64,000 bases of DNA from JAAYHV01 sp964400515 (GCA_964400515.1 CAYNTJ010000010.1:1-64000); one strand, 5' to 3'; positions 33,698 through 44,814 are shown, counted from the first letter of the stretch. The notes: a model not told the origin generated them from the letters alone. Numbers and translations are program-made.

Positions 33698-36502
33698 ATG
33701 GTGAAGTTATTCAGATTATTTAATATGGTATTATTAGCACTAATCATAACACTATGTTTTAGTGCGTTTATTTTTGCCCAAAATAACCATAGAATTATAA
33801 AAGTCGGCTATTATGATTGTGACAGCTTTAATGAAATTAACAATGAAAATGCCATATGCGGATATAATATTGATTATTTGGAAAAAATATCAGAGTATAC
33901 GGATTATGAATATGAATATATAGAGGCTGATTATGGGGAGCTGCTTAGCATGCTTTACAGGGGTGAAATTGATTTAATGTGTGCGTGTAAGGAGGACTCA
34001 TTATTACCGGGTTATTTATATACTGAGCCCATATTTCACAGCTATACAAAGATAATAACAAGATATTCCGACAGTAGGTTTGACATGGGGGATGTGCAGC
34101 TGTTGGATAATAAAAAAGTGGGAGTAATTGATGATGGCAAGCTGGAAAAGGAGCTTGATGACTATTTGGCATACTATGATATTATGACTGATACTAAAAG
34201 CTATGATAACGAGGCAGATTTGGTGCTGGATCTGCAGATTGGGAAACTGGATGCTGCAATAATTGATTCGGATATTGATTATGATTCCATTAGAACTATT
34301 GCGGTTATTGATATAGATGATTACTCATATATGCTTAGCGATAATAATAAAGAAGTATTCATGGAGCTTAATGCGGCCATATCATATATTAAAATGCATT
34401 ATCCATGCTTTGAAAGTAAGCTGATGGAAAAATGGTATAATGGGGATACCGGAAAAGAATTATTTCTAAATGTGGATGAAGAAGAATATATAAAACAGGC
34501 CGAACCTATTAAAGTGGCAATACTGCCTAATAGGTTTGTACTTTCTAATTACGATGAAAAAACCGGTGAATTCATAGGGGTTGAACCCGAACTGTTAAAT
34601 GAAATATCAAGAATAAGTGGTTTGGAATTTGAAATGATTGAAGTTCCTGAGGGAAGTACCTTTGCTAAAAGCGTAGAAGATGGAGTTTCTGATGCGGCAT
34701 TTGGTATCGGAATACCAAATCAAGTGGCAGAGGGACTTAAGTATTCATACACTAAAACCATATACTATTCTCCTACTGTTTTGGCTGTAAGAAAAGGAGA
34801 ATTGTTTAATCTCGATGCAGATAATGTGATAGCAGTTCCTCCAACATTTCCGTACGGAATAAAATATATTGAAGATAATTATAGCAATTGGGAAATAGTA
34901 TATACGGGGGATCTTTTTGAAAGATTAAAGGATGTGGATGACGGTAAGGCGGATTGCACTATAATCAGCAAATATGAGCTGCAATATCTTTTGCAAATGC
35001 CTCAAAACAGCGGACTTATGGTTTATCCTAAGGAATTATTTGACATAGAAATCGGAATGATAGTATCAAATGATGTGGATGCTGTAGTAATCGATATATT
35101 GAATAAATCAATAGATGTATTGAATAATACTACAAGGGACAGCATAATTACAGCCAGTATAAGTGAGAATATATATAAGCAGACATTCTGGGACTCCATA
35201 GTTGTTAATAAGGTTCAATATATAATCATAGTATTATTTGCAATCTTTGTATTCGTTTTATTTGTGATACTTTATAAGCAGCAGAAAAAGAATAACAGAA
35301 AACTAAAAAGCTCAAATCAACTGTTGGTAAAAGCGTATGACGAAATCAAAAAATCCGAAGCCAAAGCAAGAAAGGCGAATAAAATAAAAACGGACTTTAT
35401 GGCCAGAATGAGCCATGATATGAGAACCCCTATGGGTGCCATTATATCCTTCTCAGATTTTGGATTGGAGGAGATAGAGGATACCAAGGCGAGGGAATAT
35501 TTTAAGCGAATAAGGGAAAGCTCCGAATATCTGATGGAACTTGTCAATGATGTATTAGACGTACAGAAAATGGATAGTGACAGATTGATACTAAATATTA
35601 GAGTAGTAAACATAAATGATGTGATAGATCAGATAGTGAATATAATAGGCTTGCAGGCAGAAAAAAAGGGCATAGAGTTTGAACTGATAAATGACCTGGA
35701 GGAAGAATGCTACATTAAGGCGGACGAAAAGCGTATTAAGCAGGTTGCTTTGAATCTTTTGAATAATAGTGTTAAATATACGGATAAAGGCGGTAAAATT
35801 ACCTGGAAAATTGAAGGACAACAACGAAACAATAAGATTAAAATAATATCCGTCATAGAAGATAACGGTATAGGTATGTCGGAAAAATTCCAAAAGCAGA
35901 TGTTTGAGCCTTTTGCAAAGGAACTTAGCGCCAAGGTGAAAACTGAGGAGGGAAGCGGACTTGGTTTGGCCATAACTAAAAAGGTAGTGGAAGCCATAGG
36001 AGGCACTATTAGTTGTAAATCCAAATTAAACGAAGGCACAATGTTTATAGTTTCGGTGGTATTTGAAAAAGCAACGGAAAAAGAAGCGTTGGATGCAATT
36101 AGGATAGTTGGGAATAAAAAAGACAAAAGACTTATATTAAAGAGCAAGAAAATATTAATATGCGAAGATAATGAGATTAATGCAAAAATAATCAAAAAAA
36201 TATTAGACGGATATAATATGGTATGTGATATAGCCATGAATGGATTAATAGGAGTGGAGAAGGCAAGATCAGGGAATTATGATGCGGTAATTATGGATAT
36301 AAAAATGCCCGTGATGGATGGTTTAGAGGCTGCTAAGAGAATAAGGAAATTCGATAAAGGAATTCCTATTATTGCACTTTCTGCCAATGCTTATGTGGAA
36401 GACGAAAAGAAATCCATAGAAGCCGGGATGAATTATCATTTGTGTAAGCCTATCAATAAGGATGAGTTGATATCGGTATTAAGAGAACTATTATCAAAAT
36501 AG
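33698..36502 (+). CDS. Hybrid sensor kinase 1: two SBP_bac_3 domains, HisKA-HATPase, REC
   Basis: A 934-residue membrane hybrid histidine kinase. After a signal-anchor (about 7-27) come two extracellular solute-binding-protein family 3 domains (about 34-250 and 275-495), which normally bind amino acids or other small polar ligands. A transmembrane helix follows (about 507-530). The kinase has His573 in MSHDMRTPMGA, the N box NLLNNSVKYT, DNGIGMS and GSGLGLAITKK. The receiver domain has Asp867 in MDIKMPVMDG. No DNA-binding or HPt domain is present, so a phosphotransfer partner must be elsewhere. The ATG has no convincing ribosome site and lies close to the predicted transcript start. It is followed 11 nt later by hybrid kinase 2. 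Confidence 0.9.
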   Translation: MVKLFRLFNMVLLALIITLCFSAFIFAQNNHRIIKVGYYDCDSFNEINNENAICGYNIDYLEKISEYTDYEYEYIEADYGELLSMLYRGEIDLMCACKEDSLLPGYLYTEPIFHSYTKIITRYSDSRFDMGDVQLLDNKKVGVIDDGKLEKELDDYLAYYDIMTDTKSYDNEADLVLDLQIGKLDAAIIDSDIDYDSIRTIAVIDIDDYSYMLSDNNKEVFMELNAAISYIKMHYPCFESKLMEKWYNGDTGKELFLNVDEEEYIKQAEPIKVAILPNRFVLSNYDEKTGEFIGVEPELLNEISRISGLEFEMIEVPEGSTFAKSVEDGVSDAAFGIGIPNQVAEGLKYSYTKTIYYSPTVLAVRKGELFNLDADNVIAVPPTFPYGIKYIEDNYSNWEIVYTGDLFERLKDVDDGKADCTIISKYELQYLLQMPQNSGLMVYPKELFDIEIGMIVSNDVDAVVIDILNKSIDVLNNTTRDSIITASISENIYKQTFWDSIVVNKVQYIIIVLFAIFVFVLFVILYKQQKKNNRKLKSSNQLLVKAYDEIKKSEAKARKANKIKTDFMARMSHDMRTPMGAIISFSDFGLEEIEDTKAREYFKRIRESSEYLMELVNDVLDVQKMDSDRLILNIRVVNINDVIDQIVNIIGLQAEKKGIEFELINDLEEECYIKADEKRIKQVALNLLNNSVKYTDKGGKITWKIEGQQRNNKIKIISVIEDNGIGMSEKFQKQMFEPFAKELSAKVKTEEGSGLGLAITKKVVEAIGGTISCKSKLNEGTMFIVSVVFEKATEKEALDAIRIVGNKKDKRLILKSKKILICEDNEINAKIIKKILDGYNMVCDIAMNGLIGVEKARSGNYDAVIMDIKMPVMDGLEAAKRIRKFDKGIPIIALSANAYVEDEKKSIEAGMNYHLCKPINKDELISVLRELLSK

Positions 36503-36513
36503 AAAGGACTATT

Positions 36514-38838
36514 ATGAAAAAGGTTACTGTTAATGAATATTATAGAATTATTGATGAGAGCATTAATGCAATAGTAGTATTAACTTTTGATGAAAGATTA
36601 GTGGTTTACTATAATAACTCCGCGAAAGAGATTTTTTCTCAGCGGATCAATGTTGGAATGTCCATAAACGAACTTTATCTAAACAAGGATATTATGTTTG
36701 ATTTGGATGGGCTAAAAAAGGTTAAAGAAGGTACTATAGAAAAAATATATTATGAATACAACAAGAAATATTTGAGATTATATAACAAACTAATAATGTG
36801 GGAAGGTGAAGAATGTATTATCCAGTATGTAACAGATATCACGGCAGATGAAGACAGAAAGCTTTTGAATGAACAGTTGACATCACTTATGGATAATTTA
36901 CCGGTGGGACTTTGTCTCTTCAGATATAATAGCAGTGGTGATATTCTGCCCCTTAGGATATCAAAGATGGCAGAACTTTATCTTGGTATTACGGAAGACA
37001 GGGTAATAAATTTTTGGCATGATATAGAAGACCTCAGAATACACCCGGATGATAAAAGGAGATTGATTAGTGACGGAGAAAAAACCCTAAGACTTGAACC
37101 CCATGTTTTAGACGGTGTATATAGATTTCTTATAGGGAAGAATAATACATATAAATACGTGAGGGTTACAGCAAAGGGTAAGACAAATTTTGATGGAAAC
37201 TATGATTTTTATGCCAGCTTTGTGGATGTGGATAAGCAATATAAATATGAAGAAAGCTTAATCATATCCAAAAGGAATTTGGATATAGCATTAGCCACTG
37301 CAGATATGAATTATTGGGAATATGATTTTATAAATGATTTGGCAATAAATGTAAGAATGCACGGAAAACTCAGAAATTTAAACTATAGCATGACGAATTG
37401 GCCGGAAACAATAATAGAAGATAGGACCGTTCATGAAGAGGATGCAGACTTATATAGGCAAAAATTTCATGAAATCAAAAACGGTATAAGGGACAGTGTA
37501 AATTTCAATGCAAGAATAATGGATGGGGACGGAAATTACATTTGGAGAAATATAATTGCTAATGTGATAAAAAGAGAATTGGATGCAGGATATGCGGTAT
37601 GCTTTTCCGTTAACATTGACAAAGAAAAAAATAAAATCGAAGAGTTATATGAAAAGGAAAGGCTCAATAATCTAAAGCTAAATGAAATGCTTATTAATAT
37701 GGAAAAAGCAAATAAGGTTAAAACCGAATTCTTAGCCAGGATGTCCCATGATATGAGAACTCCTTTGGGAGCGATAATAAGCCTTGCTAATTTTGGAAGG
37801 GAAGAAAGCTTTGATAAAAGATGTGTTGAATACTATAGGGAGATAGGAGACAGTGCCAATTATTTGCTTGCCTTAATGAATGATGTGCTGGAGATGCAAA
37901 AGCTGGAAATGGGGAATATTGAGTTACAGCTTGAGATATTGGAGCTAATTGATTTAACTAAGGAGATAAGCGTTATAATCAGCAATTTAGCCGAAAAGAA
38001 GGGGGTCACATTTACAGTTACCAATCAAGAATGCCTGCTGGAAAAATACTGCTATCTTGATAAAATAAGGACTAAACAAATTTTAATTAATGTTCTTAAT
38101 AATGGGATAAAGTATACTCCAAAAGGAGGAAAGTTGGATTGGAAGGTAGATGTTATTCAGCATGAAAAACAAATCGAAATGGTAAATACTATTAAAGATA
38201 ACGGAGTTGGAATAAGTGAAGAATTTCAGCAGGTGATGTTTGAGCCATTTACAAAAGAAAAGAATAAACAGTCAAAGTCTGAAGAAGGAACCGGACTTGG
38301 TCTTGCAATAACAAAAAGATTAGTGGAATCTATGGACGGATATATAGAGGTTTGTTCAAAACAAAATGAAGGCACTGAATTTAAAATAAGGATAAAATTT
38401 GATAGGGTTCCCATTGGAATTGCCAGGGAGCACTTAAAAAATAAGGATAAAAAGGAATTGGTGGGCAAATCCCTTGAGGGATTGAAGATTCTCATATGCG
38501 AGGATATGAAAATAAATGCAAGAATTATAACTAAAATGTTGGATAAGTTTGGTTTAATAACCGAAATTGCGGAAAATGGTGAAGAAGGAGTAAGATTGGT
38601 TAAAGCTAATCGTTATGATGCAGTGCTTATGGATATAAGGATGCCTGTAATGGATGGCTTGGAAGCGGCAAGAAGTATAAGAAGCTTTAACAAAGATATT
38701 CCGATAATAGCGATTTCTGCCAATGCTTTTAGAGAGGATATCGAAAAATCCATCGATGCCGGGATGAATGCCCATTTGGCAAAACCCATAGACACGGAAG
38801 AGCTATATAAAACACTTGCCCATTTCATGAAAAAATAG
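36514..38838 (+). CDS. Hybrid sensor kinase 2: PAS domains, HisKA-HATPase, REC
   Basis: A 774-residue soluble hybrid kinase with no membrane segment. At least three PAS-like domains (about 5-110, 120-240, 250-370) precede the kinase core: His412 in MSHDMRTPLGA, NVLNNGIKYT, DNGVGIS and GTGLGLAITKR. The receiver carries Asp707 in MDIRMPVMDG. The start follows AGAAAGGA, 11 nt after kinase 1, so the two are probably made together. A membrane ligand sensor and a cytosolic sensor may feed the same unknown phosphotransfer protein. Confidence 0.9.
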   Translation: MKKVTVNEYYRIIDESINAIVVLTFDERLVVYYNNSAKEIFSQRINVGMSINELYLNKDIMFDLDGLKKVKEGTIEKIYYEYNKKYLRLYNKLIMWEGEECIIQYVTDITADEDRKLLNEQLTSLMDNLPVGLCLFRYNSSGDILPLRISKMAELYLGITEDRVINFWHDIEDLRIHPDDKRRLISDGEKTLRLEPHVLDGVYRFLIGKNNTYKYVRVTAKGKTNFDGNYDFYASFVDVDKQYKYEESLIISKRNLDIALATADMNYWEYDFINDLAINVRMHGKLRNLNYSMTNWPETIIEDRTVHEEDADLYRQKFHEIKNGIRDSVNFNARIMDGDGNYIWRNIIANVIKRELDAGYAVCFSVNIDKEKNKIEELYEKERLNNLKLNEMLINMEKANKVKTEFLARMSHDMRTPLGAIISLANFGREESFDKRCVEYYREIGDSANYLLALMNDVLEMQKLEMGNIELQLEILELIDLTKEISVIISNLAEKKGVTFTVTNQECLLEKYCYLDKIRTKQILINVLNNGIKYTPKGGKLDWKVDVIQHEKQIEMVNTIKDNGVGISEEFQQVMFEPFTKEKNKQSKSEEGTGLGLAITKRLVESMDGYIEVCSKQNEGTEFKIRIKFDRVPIGIAREHLKNKDKKELVGKSLEGLKILICEDMKINARIITKMLDKFGLITEIAENGEEGVRLVKANRYDAVLMDIRMPVMDGLEAARSIRSFNKDIPIIAISANAFREDIEKSIDAGMNAHLAKPIDTEELYKTLAHFMKK

Positions 38839-38854
38839 CCCCCTGTAAGGGGGC
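38827..38854 (-). terminator. Terminator of gltBD
   Basis: On the minus strand GCCCCC pairs with GGGGGC around TTACA and is followed by TATTTTTTC. On the plus strand there is no T run, so it mainly serves gltD. Confidence 0.78.
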
Positions 38855-38861
38855 ATAAATG

Positions 38862-40304
38862 TTATAAATTGGTGTAGCCCATCAGCTTTTCGTCGACTAT
38901 GGAAGCAACCTTTCTTCCGTCGGAAATAGCCTTTACTACTATTGATTGACCTGTTCTGGCGTCGCCGGTCATGAAGATATTGCCTTTGTTAGTCTGAAAA
39001 TCTTTAGAAGGCATATTTATTTTTGCCGAAGTCAAAAGATACTCTTCCGGCCCCAAAAATCCTGCTGCAATAAGGGCAATGTCGCAGTTGATGATTTTTT
39101 CTGTATCCTTTAGATTAACAAAGCTTCCATTGTTGTCCCGGGATACTTTTATTGTTTTAGCCCCCGTCAGCTTTCCTTCGTCGTCCCTTATGAATTCATC
39201 TACGGTTGTGCTGAAAATCCTTGGATCTTTACCATATTTGTAGATTGCCTCCTCTTGACCGTAATCGGTTTTTAGAACCTTCGGCCACTGTGGCCAAGGA
39301 TTTGATTCGGCCCTTTCTATAGGGGGTTTTTCCAACATTTCCAGTTGGACGATGGATTTTGCGCCTAATCTTACGGAAGTAGCTACGCAATCATTTCCCG
39401 TATCCCCGCCACCTATGATGACAACATTTTTATTATTTATAATGTTGTTTACCATATCCAAATTTCCAGCTTGTAAAAGGTTGTTGATATCTGTTAAGAA
39501 ATCCACGGCGAAGAAGATATCAGTACCATTACGTCCCTTAACCTTTATATCCCGGGGCTTAGTTGCTCCTATTGCTAAAATAACAGCATCATAATTCTTT
39601 TGCAATGTACTAACGGATATGTCTTTTCCCACATTGATTTTTGATATAAAATTGATTCCTTCTTCCGCTAATACATCTAATTTTCTTTTAACTATACCCT
39701 TGTCCAATTTCATATTTGGAATGCCGTTTGTCAATAGTCCCCCAATGTTTTCGCTTCTTTCATAAACGGTAACATTGTGGCCCCTCTTATTGAGCTGATC
39801 CGCTGCGGCAAGGCCCGAAGGGCCACTGCCCACAATTGCTATTTTTTTATCCGTCCTTGACTTTGGAGGCTTCGGGGCGGCATAGCCCATGGCATAAGCT
39901 TTTTCTATTATTGATAATTCGTTTTCCCTGGTGGAAACCGCCTCATAACTTTCTCCCAGTGTACAGGCCTTTTCACATAGAGCAGGGCAGACCCTGGATG
40001 TAAATTCCGGGAAATTATTTGTTTTAATTAATCTCAGATAGGCTTCCTTGTAATTCCCTTTATATAACAAGTCATTCCATTCAGGTATGAGATTGTTAAG
40101 AGGGCATCCTATGGTTGTCCCACCTATATCAAGTCCTGCCTGGCAAAATGGTACGCCGCAATCCATACATCTTGAAGCTTGCAGTATGCGTTCCTCTTCA
40201 CTTAGGGCTTCGTGAAACTCATCAAAATTATTTATTCTATCCTTTTCGGATGTCTTATATGAATTTTTTCTTTGGTTATATATAAAACCGGTAGGATTAC
40301 CCAT
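38862..40304 (-). CDS. gltD: Glutamate synthase small (NADPH) subunit
   Basis: A 480-residue flavoprotein that feeds electrons from NAD(P)H to GltB. The N-terminal cysteine clusters for 4Fe-4S centres (CMDCGVPFC and GCPLNN; CPALCEKAC) and the FAD site GSGPSGLAAADQL near 150 are present, with GGGDTGNDC of the NADPH site near 290. ATG 40304 follows AAAGGAGG; an upstream in-frame ATG at 40328 is inside gltB. It overlaps the end of gltB by 8 nt. Confidence 0.95.
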   Translation of the reverse strand: MGNPTGFIYNQRKNSYKTSEKDRINNFDEFHEALSEEERILQASRCMDCGVPFCQAGLDIGGTTIGCPLNNLIPEWNDLLYKGNYKEAYLRLIKTNNFPEFTSRVCPALCEKACTLGESYEAVSTRENELSIIEKAYAMGYAAPKPPKSRTDKKIAIVGSGPSGLAAADQLNKRGHNVTVYERSENIGGLLTNGIPNMKLDKGIVKRKLDVLAEEGINFISKINVGKDISVSTLQKNYDAVILAIGATKPRDIKVKGRNGTDIFFAVDFLTDINNLLQAGNLDMVNNIINNKNVVIIGGGDTGNDCVATSVRLGAKSIVQLEMLEKPPIERAESNPWPQWPKVLKTDYGQEEAIYKYGKDPRIFSTTVDEFIRDDEGKLTGAKTIKVSRDNNGSFVNLKDTEKIINCDIALIAAGFLGPEEYLLTSAKINMPSKDFQTNKGNIFMTGDARTGQSIVVKAISDGRKVASIVDEKLMGYTNL

Positions 40305-43300
40305 TTTTATGCCTCCTTTCAAGCTCATAAAAAGCTTCTATCTGACTTTCTTCTAAGCTTAAACCTTTACTTTCTAAATTTGAAATCGCATTAAGCATTT
40401 TTTCATAATCATGAGGAATTATTTTTTTGAATTTAGGCAGATAATACTCGTAATTATCGATAATAGTTTTACCCTTTTTAGAGCCTGTTTTTTTGACATG
40501 CTCTAAAAGCATGGCCTTTAATTCCATGACATCATGTTTTGCCGTAACGGAAGAAAAAGAAATCATTTCCTTATTGAGCTTTTTGTAGATGTTGTTATCC
40601 TCGTCTAAAACATAAGCGATTCCTCCGCTCATGCCTGCGGCAAAGTTTTTACCTATACTACCTATTATTACGACTCTTCCTCCGGTCATATATTCAAGAC
40701 CGTGATCCCCGACACCCTCTACAACCGCATAAATTCCGGAATTTCTAACGCAGAACCTTTCCCCTGCCATACCGTTTATATATGCTCTGCCGGAGGTCGC
40801 TCCATAAAAGGCCACATTTCCGATTATAATATTCTTATCCTCTTGCAATTTGCTGTTTTTTGGTAGGCTTACGCTGAGAATACCGCCGGACAGTCCTTTT
40901 CCGAAGTAATCATTGCTGTCACCTTCTAAATTTATTGTGAGTCCCTTAGGGATAAAAGCGCCAAAGCTTTGACCGCCGGAACCCTTACAATTTATTATAT
41001 ATGTATCGTCTTTTAACGAATCTCCATGAATTCTGCTGATATTTGATCCTAAAATGGTGCCAAAAGCCCTATCGGTATTTTTTACTCTGACTTCCGCCGA
41101 CTGGGATGCCTTTGTATTATTTAAGTCAAAATTACCCATCAAATATGATTCATCCAAGGTTTCCTGTAGCTTGAAATCGTAATTGTCTTTTGGATCATAT
41201 ATTCTGTCCTTTGAATTAACATGGGTATTATCCAAGAGTCTGGATAAGTCGAATTTCAGATATTTTTTATCAAGACCCTTTTTAACTTGCAACAGATCGG
41301 TACGGCCCACAAGTTCATCCACAGTTTTTATACCCAAATAAGCCATATATTCCCTTAGCTCTTGGGCTACAAATTCCATATAGTTTATAATGTATTCCGG
41401 CTTTCCCTTGAAGTTTTTCCTTAGCTCCGGGTCTTGTGTGGCTATGCCGGTGGGACATGTATTTAGGCTGCAAACTCGCATCATAACGCAGCCCAAAACT
41501 ACAAGGGGTGCCGTGGCAAAACCGAATTCCTCTGCTCCGAAGATTGCGGCTATTGCAACATCCTTGCCTGTCATTAGCTTTCCGTCGGTTTCCAGCTTCA
41601 CTCTGCTTCTAAGATTGCTGTCGATTAAAGACTTATGAACTTCCGATAGTCCCAATTCCCAAGGCATACCCGCATTGGTTATGCTGCTTCTTGGAGCTGC
41701 TCCGGTTCCTCCGTCATAACCCGAAATCAGTATTAACTCTGCTCCCGCCTTGGCCACTCCGCAGGCGATGGTGCCTATGCCTGCTTCCGAAGCAAGCTTT
41801 ACGGATATACGAGCATTCTTATTTGCGCATTTTAAGTCGTAAATAAGCTCGGCCAAATCTTCAATGGAATAAATATCGTGATGGGGAGGAGGGGATATTA
41901 ATCCGACCCCCGGAGTTGAATGCCTAGTCTTGGCAACCCAAGGATAAACCTTTTCGCCGGGTATATGACCTCCCTCTCCGGGTTTAGCCCCCTGAGCCAT
42001 TTTTATTTGTATTTCCTCTGCACTGATAAGGTAAGAGCTGGTAACGCCGAAACGTCCGGAGGCAACTTGTTTTACCGCCGAATTCCTGTTTTGGCCATCT
42101 GATTTAATAAAACGTTCCTTTAATTCTCCTCCTTCACCGGTGTTTGATTTTCCCCCTATTTCATTCATGGCTATGGCCAGTGCTTCATGGGCTTCCACCG
42201 ATAAAGAACCATAGCTCATGGCTCCGGTTTGGAATCTTTTCATTATTCTTTCCACAGGCTCCACCTCATCTATAGAGATGCTTTTACGGTTGCTTTTAAA
42301 ATCTAAAAATGAACGCAGAGTAGAGGGATTGTTTGAATTATTAATCAAATCAGAGTATTCCTTGAACATGGAATAATCCTTGGTTCTTGTGGACATTTGA
42401 AGCAAGTGTATTGATTTTGGGTTATATAAATGTTCTTCTTCTCCGCCTCTTAGATTAAACTTACCATAGCTTCCTAATGTTAAATCGCTGTTTAAATTAA
42501 GGGGGTCAAAGGCTTTTTTATGTAGCTCGTTTACCTGGTCTTCTATGTCCTTTATGCTAATCCCTCCTATCCTGCTGGTGGTATTTGTAAAGTATTTATC
42601 AATTACATCATCACTTATTCCCACTGCTTCGAATATTTGTGCACCCAAATATGATTGTATCGTAGATATTCCCATCTTTGATGCAATCTTCATAACTCCC
42701 GATAATATAGCGCTGTTATAATCATTTACTGCCGAGTAGTAGTCTTTATTAAGAAGGTTATTTTGATAAAGATGCCTTATGGTTTCCTGGGCCAAATATG
42801 GGTTCACCGCACTGGCACCATAACCCAATAGGGTTGCAAAATGATGCACATCCCTGGCTTCTCCCGTTTCCAATATTAATGAAGTTCTTGTCCTTTTCTT
42901 AGTATTAACAAGATGCTGCTGCACCGCAGAAACGGCCAACAGTGAAGGTATGGCCACGGTGTTTTCACTGATACCCTTGTCTGTGAGAATGATAAAATTA
43001 GAACCGTTTTCAAAGGCGTTGTCTATTTCTACAAATAACCTTTCGATGGCCTTTTCCAAACTGGTATTTTTATAATACAGAATAGAAACATCCGCCACCT
43101 TAAATCCCGGAATTTGCATATGGCGTATTTTTAATAAATCAGTATTTGTAAGTATAGGGTTATTTATTTTAAGAATCCTACAATTTTCCGGCACCTGCTC
43201 CAGTAGGTTTCCGTCTGTCCCCAGATAGACGGCCGTGCTTGTTACTATCTCCTCTCTGATAGAGTCAATGGGAGGATTGGTAACCTGGGCAAATATCTGA

Positions 43301-44814
43301 TTGAAATAGTTAAATAACGGCTGCTTTTCCTTGGAAAAAGCAGGTAATGGGGAATCCGTTCCCATGGAAGCTATAGCTTCATTTCCGTTTAATGCCATGG
43401 GTAACATGGATTTCATAACCTCTTCATAGGTGTAACCAAAGTTTGTTTGCAACCTTAATAGAGTGTCCTCGTCATATTCTTCCGTTCTCATATTGGGAAT
43501 TTTCAATTTTTTTAAATTTACAATATTTAAATCCAACCATTCGCCATATGGGAATTCGTTGGCATAATAGTCCTTGAGCTCTTCATCTAATATAAGCTCT
43601 TGTTTTACGGTATCAATCAGAAACATTTTTCCCGGATAAAGTCTATCCTTTTTTATAATCTTTTCCTCCGGAATTTCCACCGCACCCACCTCCGAAGACA
43701 ATATGACCTGATTATCATCTGTCAAATAATATCTGGAAGGTCTAAGGCCGTTTCTGTCCAAGACGGCGCCAAGAATATCCCCGTCACTGTAATAAATACA
43801 GGCCGGGCCATCCCAAGGTTCCATCATGGTGGAATAGTATTGATAAAAATCCCTTACATTCTGGCTCAGTGTATTATTTTTAGACCATGGCTCGGGCATC
43901 ATGATTGTGCTGGCCAAGGGTAAATCAATACCGCTCATAAGGAAGAATTCCATGGTATTATCAAACATTGCGGAATCAGAACCCTCTGCGTTAATAACAG
44001 GTAGAACCTTATGCAAGTCTTTTTTTAGGTATTCAGAAGCCATGGTTTCTTCTCTGGCAAGCATTTTATCGGCATTTCCTTTAATGGTGTTTATCTCACC
44101 GTTATGGACTATGTACCTATAAGGGTGAGCCCTATTCCAAGAAGGAACTGTATTTGTCGAAAAGCGTGAATGCACCATTGCAATTGCTGATACATATTTG
44201 GGGCTTTGTAAGTCCGAATAGAAGGATCTTAATTGATCCACCAAAAACATCCCTTTGTAGACTATGGTTCTGGAAGAAAGAGATACTATATATGAATTCA
44301 TATCAGACTGTTCAAAAAGTCTGCGGGCCACATAAAGCTTCCTGTCAAAATCCAGATCCCTTGAGCATTCCTTAGGTCTTTCAATGAAGCATTGCATAAT
44401 GTTGGGCATGCAGTCGAAGGCCTTTTTGCCCAATATTTCTTTGTTTACCGGTACCTTCCTCCAGCCCAAAAGGTTAAGCCTTTCCTTTTCAAGAACATAT
44501 TCAAAGAGCTTTTTTGATTGTCTTTCTTCAGATTCATTTTGGCTAAGAAAAAACATTCCTATACCATAAGAACGCCCTTTGTTTTTTATCTTTATATTAA
44601 GTCTTAAAGCTTCCTCATAAAAAAAATCATGGGGTATTTGCGTCAATATTCCCACCCCATCTCCGGTTTTACCGTCGGCGTCCTTTCCTGCGCGGTGCTC
44701 TAAATTTTCCACGATGTTTAATGCGTTTTCCACAATATCCCTTGTTTTTCTTCCGTCGATATTAATGCAAGCCCCTATACCGCAATTATCGTGATCAATA
44801 ATTCTTTGTCCCAT
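40297..44814 (-). CDS. gltB: Glutamate synthase large subunit
   Basis: A 1505-residue enzyme that makes two glutamates from glutamine and 2-oxoglutarate. The class II amidotransferase domain begins at Cys11 (DNCGIG) after a short propeptide. The central and FMN domains follow, with the 3Fe-4S cysteines in CVMMRVCSLNTCPTG. The C-terminal beta-helix has repeated GGxxxG turns. It is full length. The promoter is at 44863-44891 on the minus strand. No glutamine synthetase or GltC-like regulator is adjacent. Confidence 0.96.
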   Translation of the reverse strand: MGQRIIDHDNCGIGACINIDGRKTRDIVENALNIVENLEHRAGKDADGKTGDGVGILTQIPHDFFYEEALRLNIKIKNKGRSYGIGMFFLSQNESEERQSKKLFEYVLEKERLNLLGWRKVPVNKEILGKKAFDCMPNIMQCFIERPKECSRDLDFDRKLYVARRLFEQSDMNSYIVSLSSRTIVYKGMFLVDQLRSFYSDLQSPKYVSAIAMVHSRFSTNTVPSWNRAHPYRYIVHNGEINTIKGNADKMLAREETMASEYLKKDLHKVLPVINAEGSDSAMFDNTMEFFLMSGIDLPLASTIMMPEPWSKNNTLSQNVRDFYQYYSTMMEPWDGPACIYYSDGDILGAVLDRNGLRPSRYYLTDDNQVILSSEVGAVEIPEEKIIKKDRLYPGKMFLIDTVKQELILDEELKDYYANEFPYGEWLDLNIVNLKKLKIPNMRTEEYDEDTLLRLQTNFGYTYEEVMKSMLPMALNGNEAIASMGTDSPLPAFSKEKQPLFNYFNQIFAQVTNPPIDSIREEIVTSTAVYLGTDGNLLEQVPENCRILKINNPILTNTDLLKIRHMQIPGFKVADVSILYYKNTSLEKAIERLFVEIDNAFENGSNFIILTDKGISENTVAIPSLLAVSAVQQHLVNTKKRTRTSLILETGEARDVHHFATLLGYGASAVNPYLAQETIRHLYQNNLLNKDYYSAVNDYNSAILSGVMKIASKMGISTIQSYLGAQIFEAVGISDDVIDKYFTNTTSRIGGISIKDIEDQVNELHKKAFDPLNLNSDLTLGSYGKFNLRGGEEEHLYNPKSIHLLQMSTRTKDYSMFKEYSDLINNSNNPSTLRSFLDFKSNRKSISIDEVEPVERIMKRFQTGAMSYGSLSVEAHEALAIAMNEIGGKSNTGEGGELKERFIKSDGQNRNSAVKQVASGRFGVTSSYLISAEEIQIKMAQGAKPGEGGHIPGEKVYPWVAKTRHSTPGVGLISPPPHHDIYSIEDLAELIYDLKCANKNARISVKLASEAGIGTIACGVAKAGAELILISGYDGGTGAAPRSSITNAGMPWELGLSEVHKSLIDSNLRSRVKLETDGKLMTGKDVAIAAIFGAEEFGFATAPLVVLGCVMMRVCSLNTCPTGIATQDPELRKNFKGKPEYIINYMEFVAQELREYMAYLGIKTVDELVGRTDLLQVKKGLDKKYLKFDLSRLLDNTHVNSKDRIYDPKDNYDFKLQETLDESYLMGNFDLNNTKASQSAEVRVKNTDRAFGTILGSNISRIHGDSLKDDTYIINCKGSGGQSFGAFIPKGLTINLEGDSNDYFGKGLSGGILSVSLPKNSKLQEDKNIIIGNVAFYGATSGRAYINGMAGERFCVRNSGIYAVVEGVGDHGLEYMTGGRVVIIGSIGKNFAAGMSGGIAYVLDEDNNIYKKLNKEMISFSSVTAKHDVMELKAMLLEHVKKTGSKKGKTIIDNYEYYLPKFKKIIPHDYEKMLNAISNLESKGLSLEESQIEAFYELERRHKNG

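Noticed and set aside
38838..38854. Hairpin after hybrid kinase 2 as its terminator
   Set aside because: There is no T run on the plus strand; the run lies on the minus-strand side, so it serves gltD.
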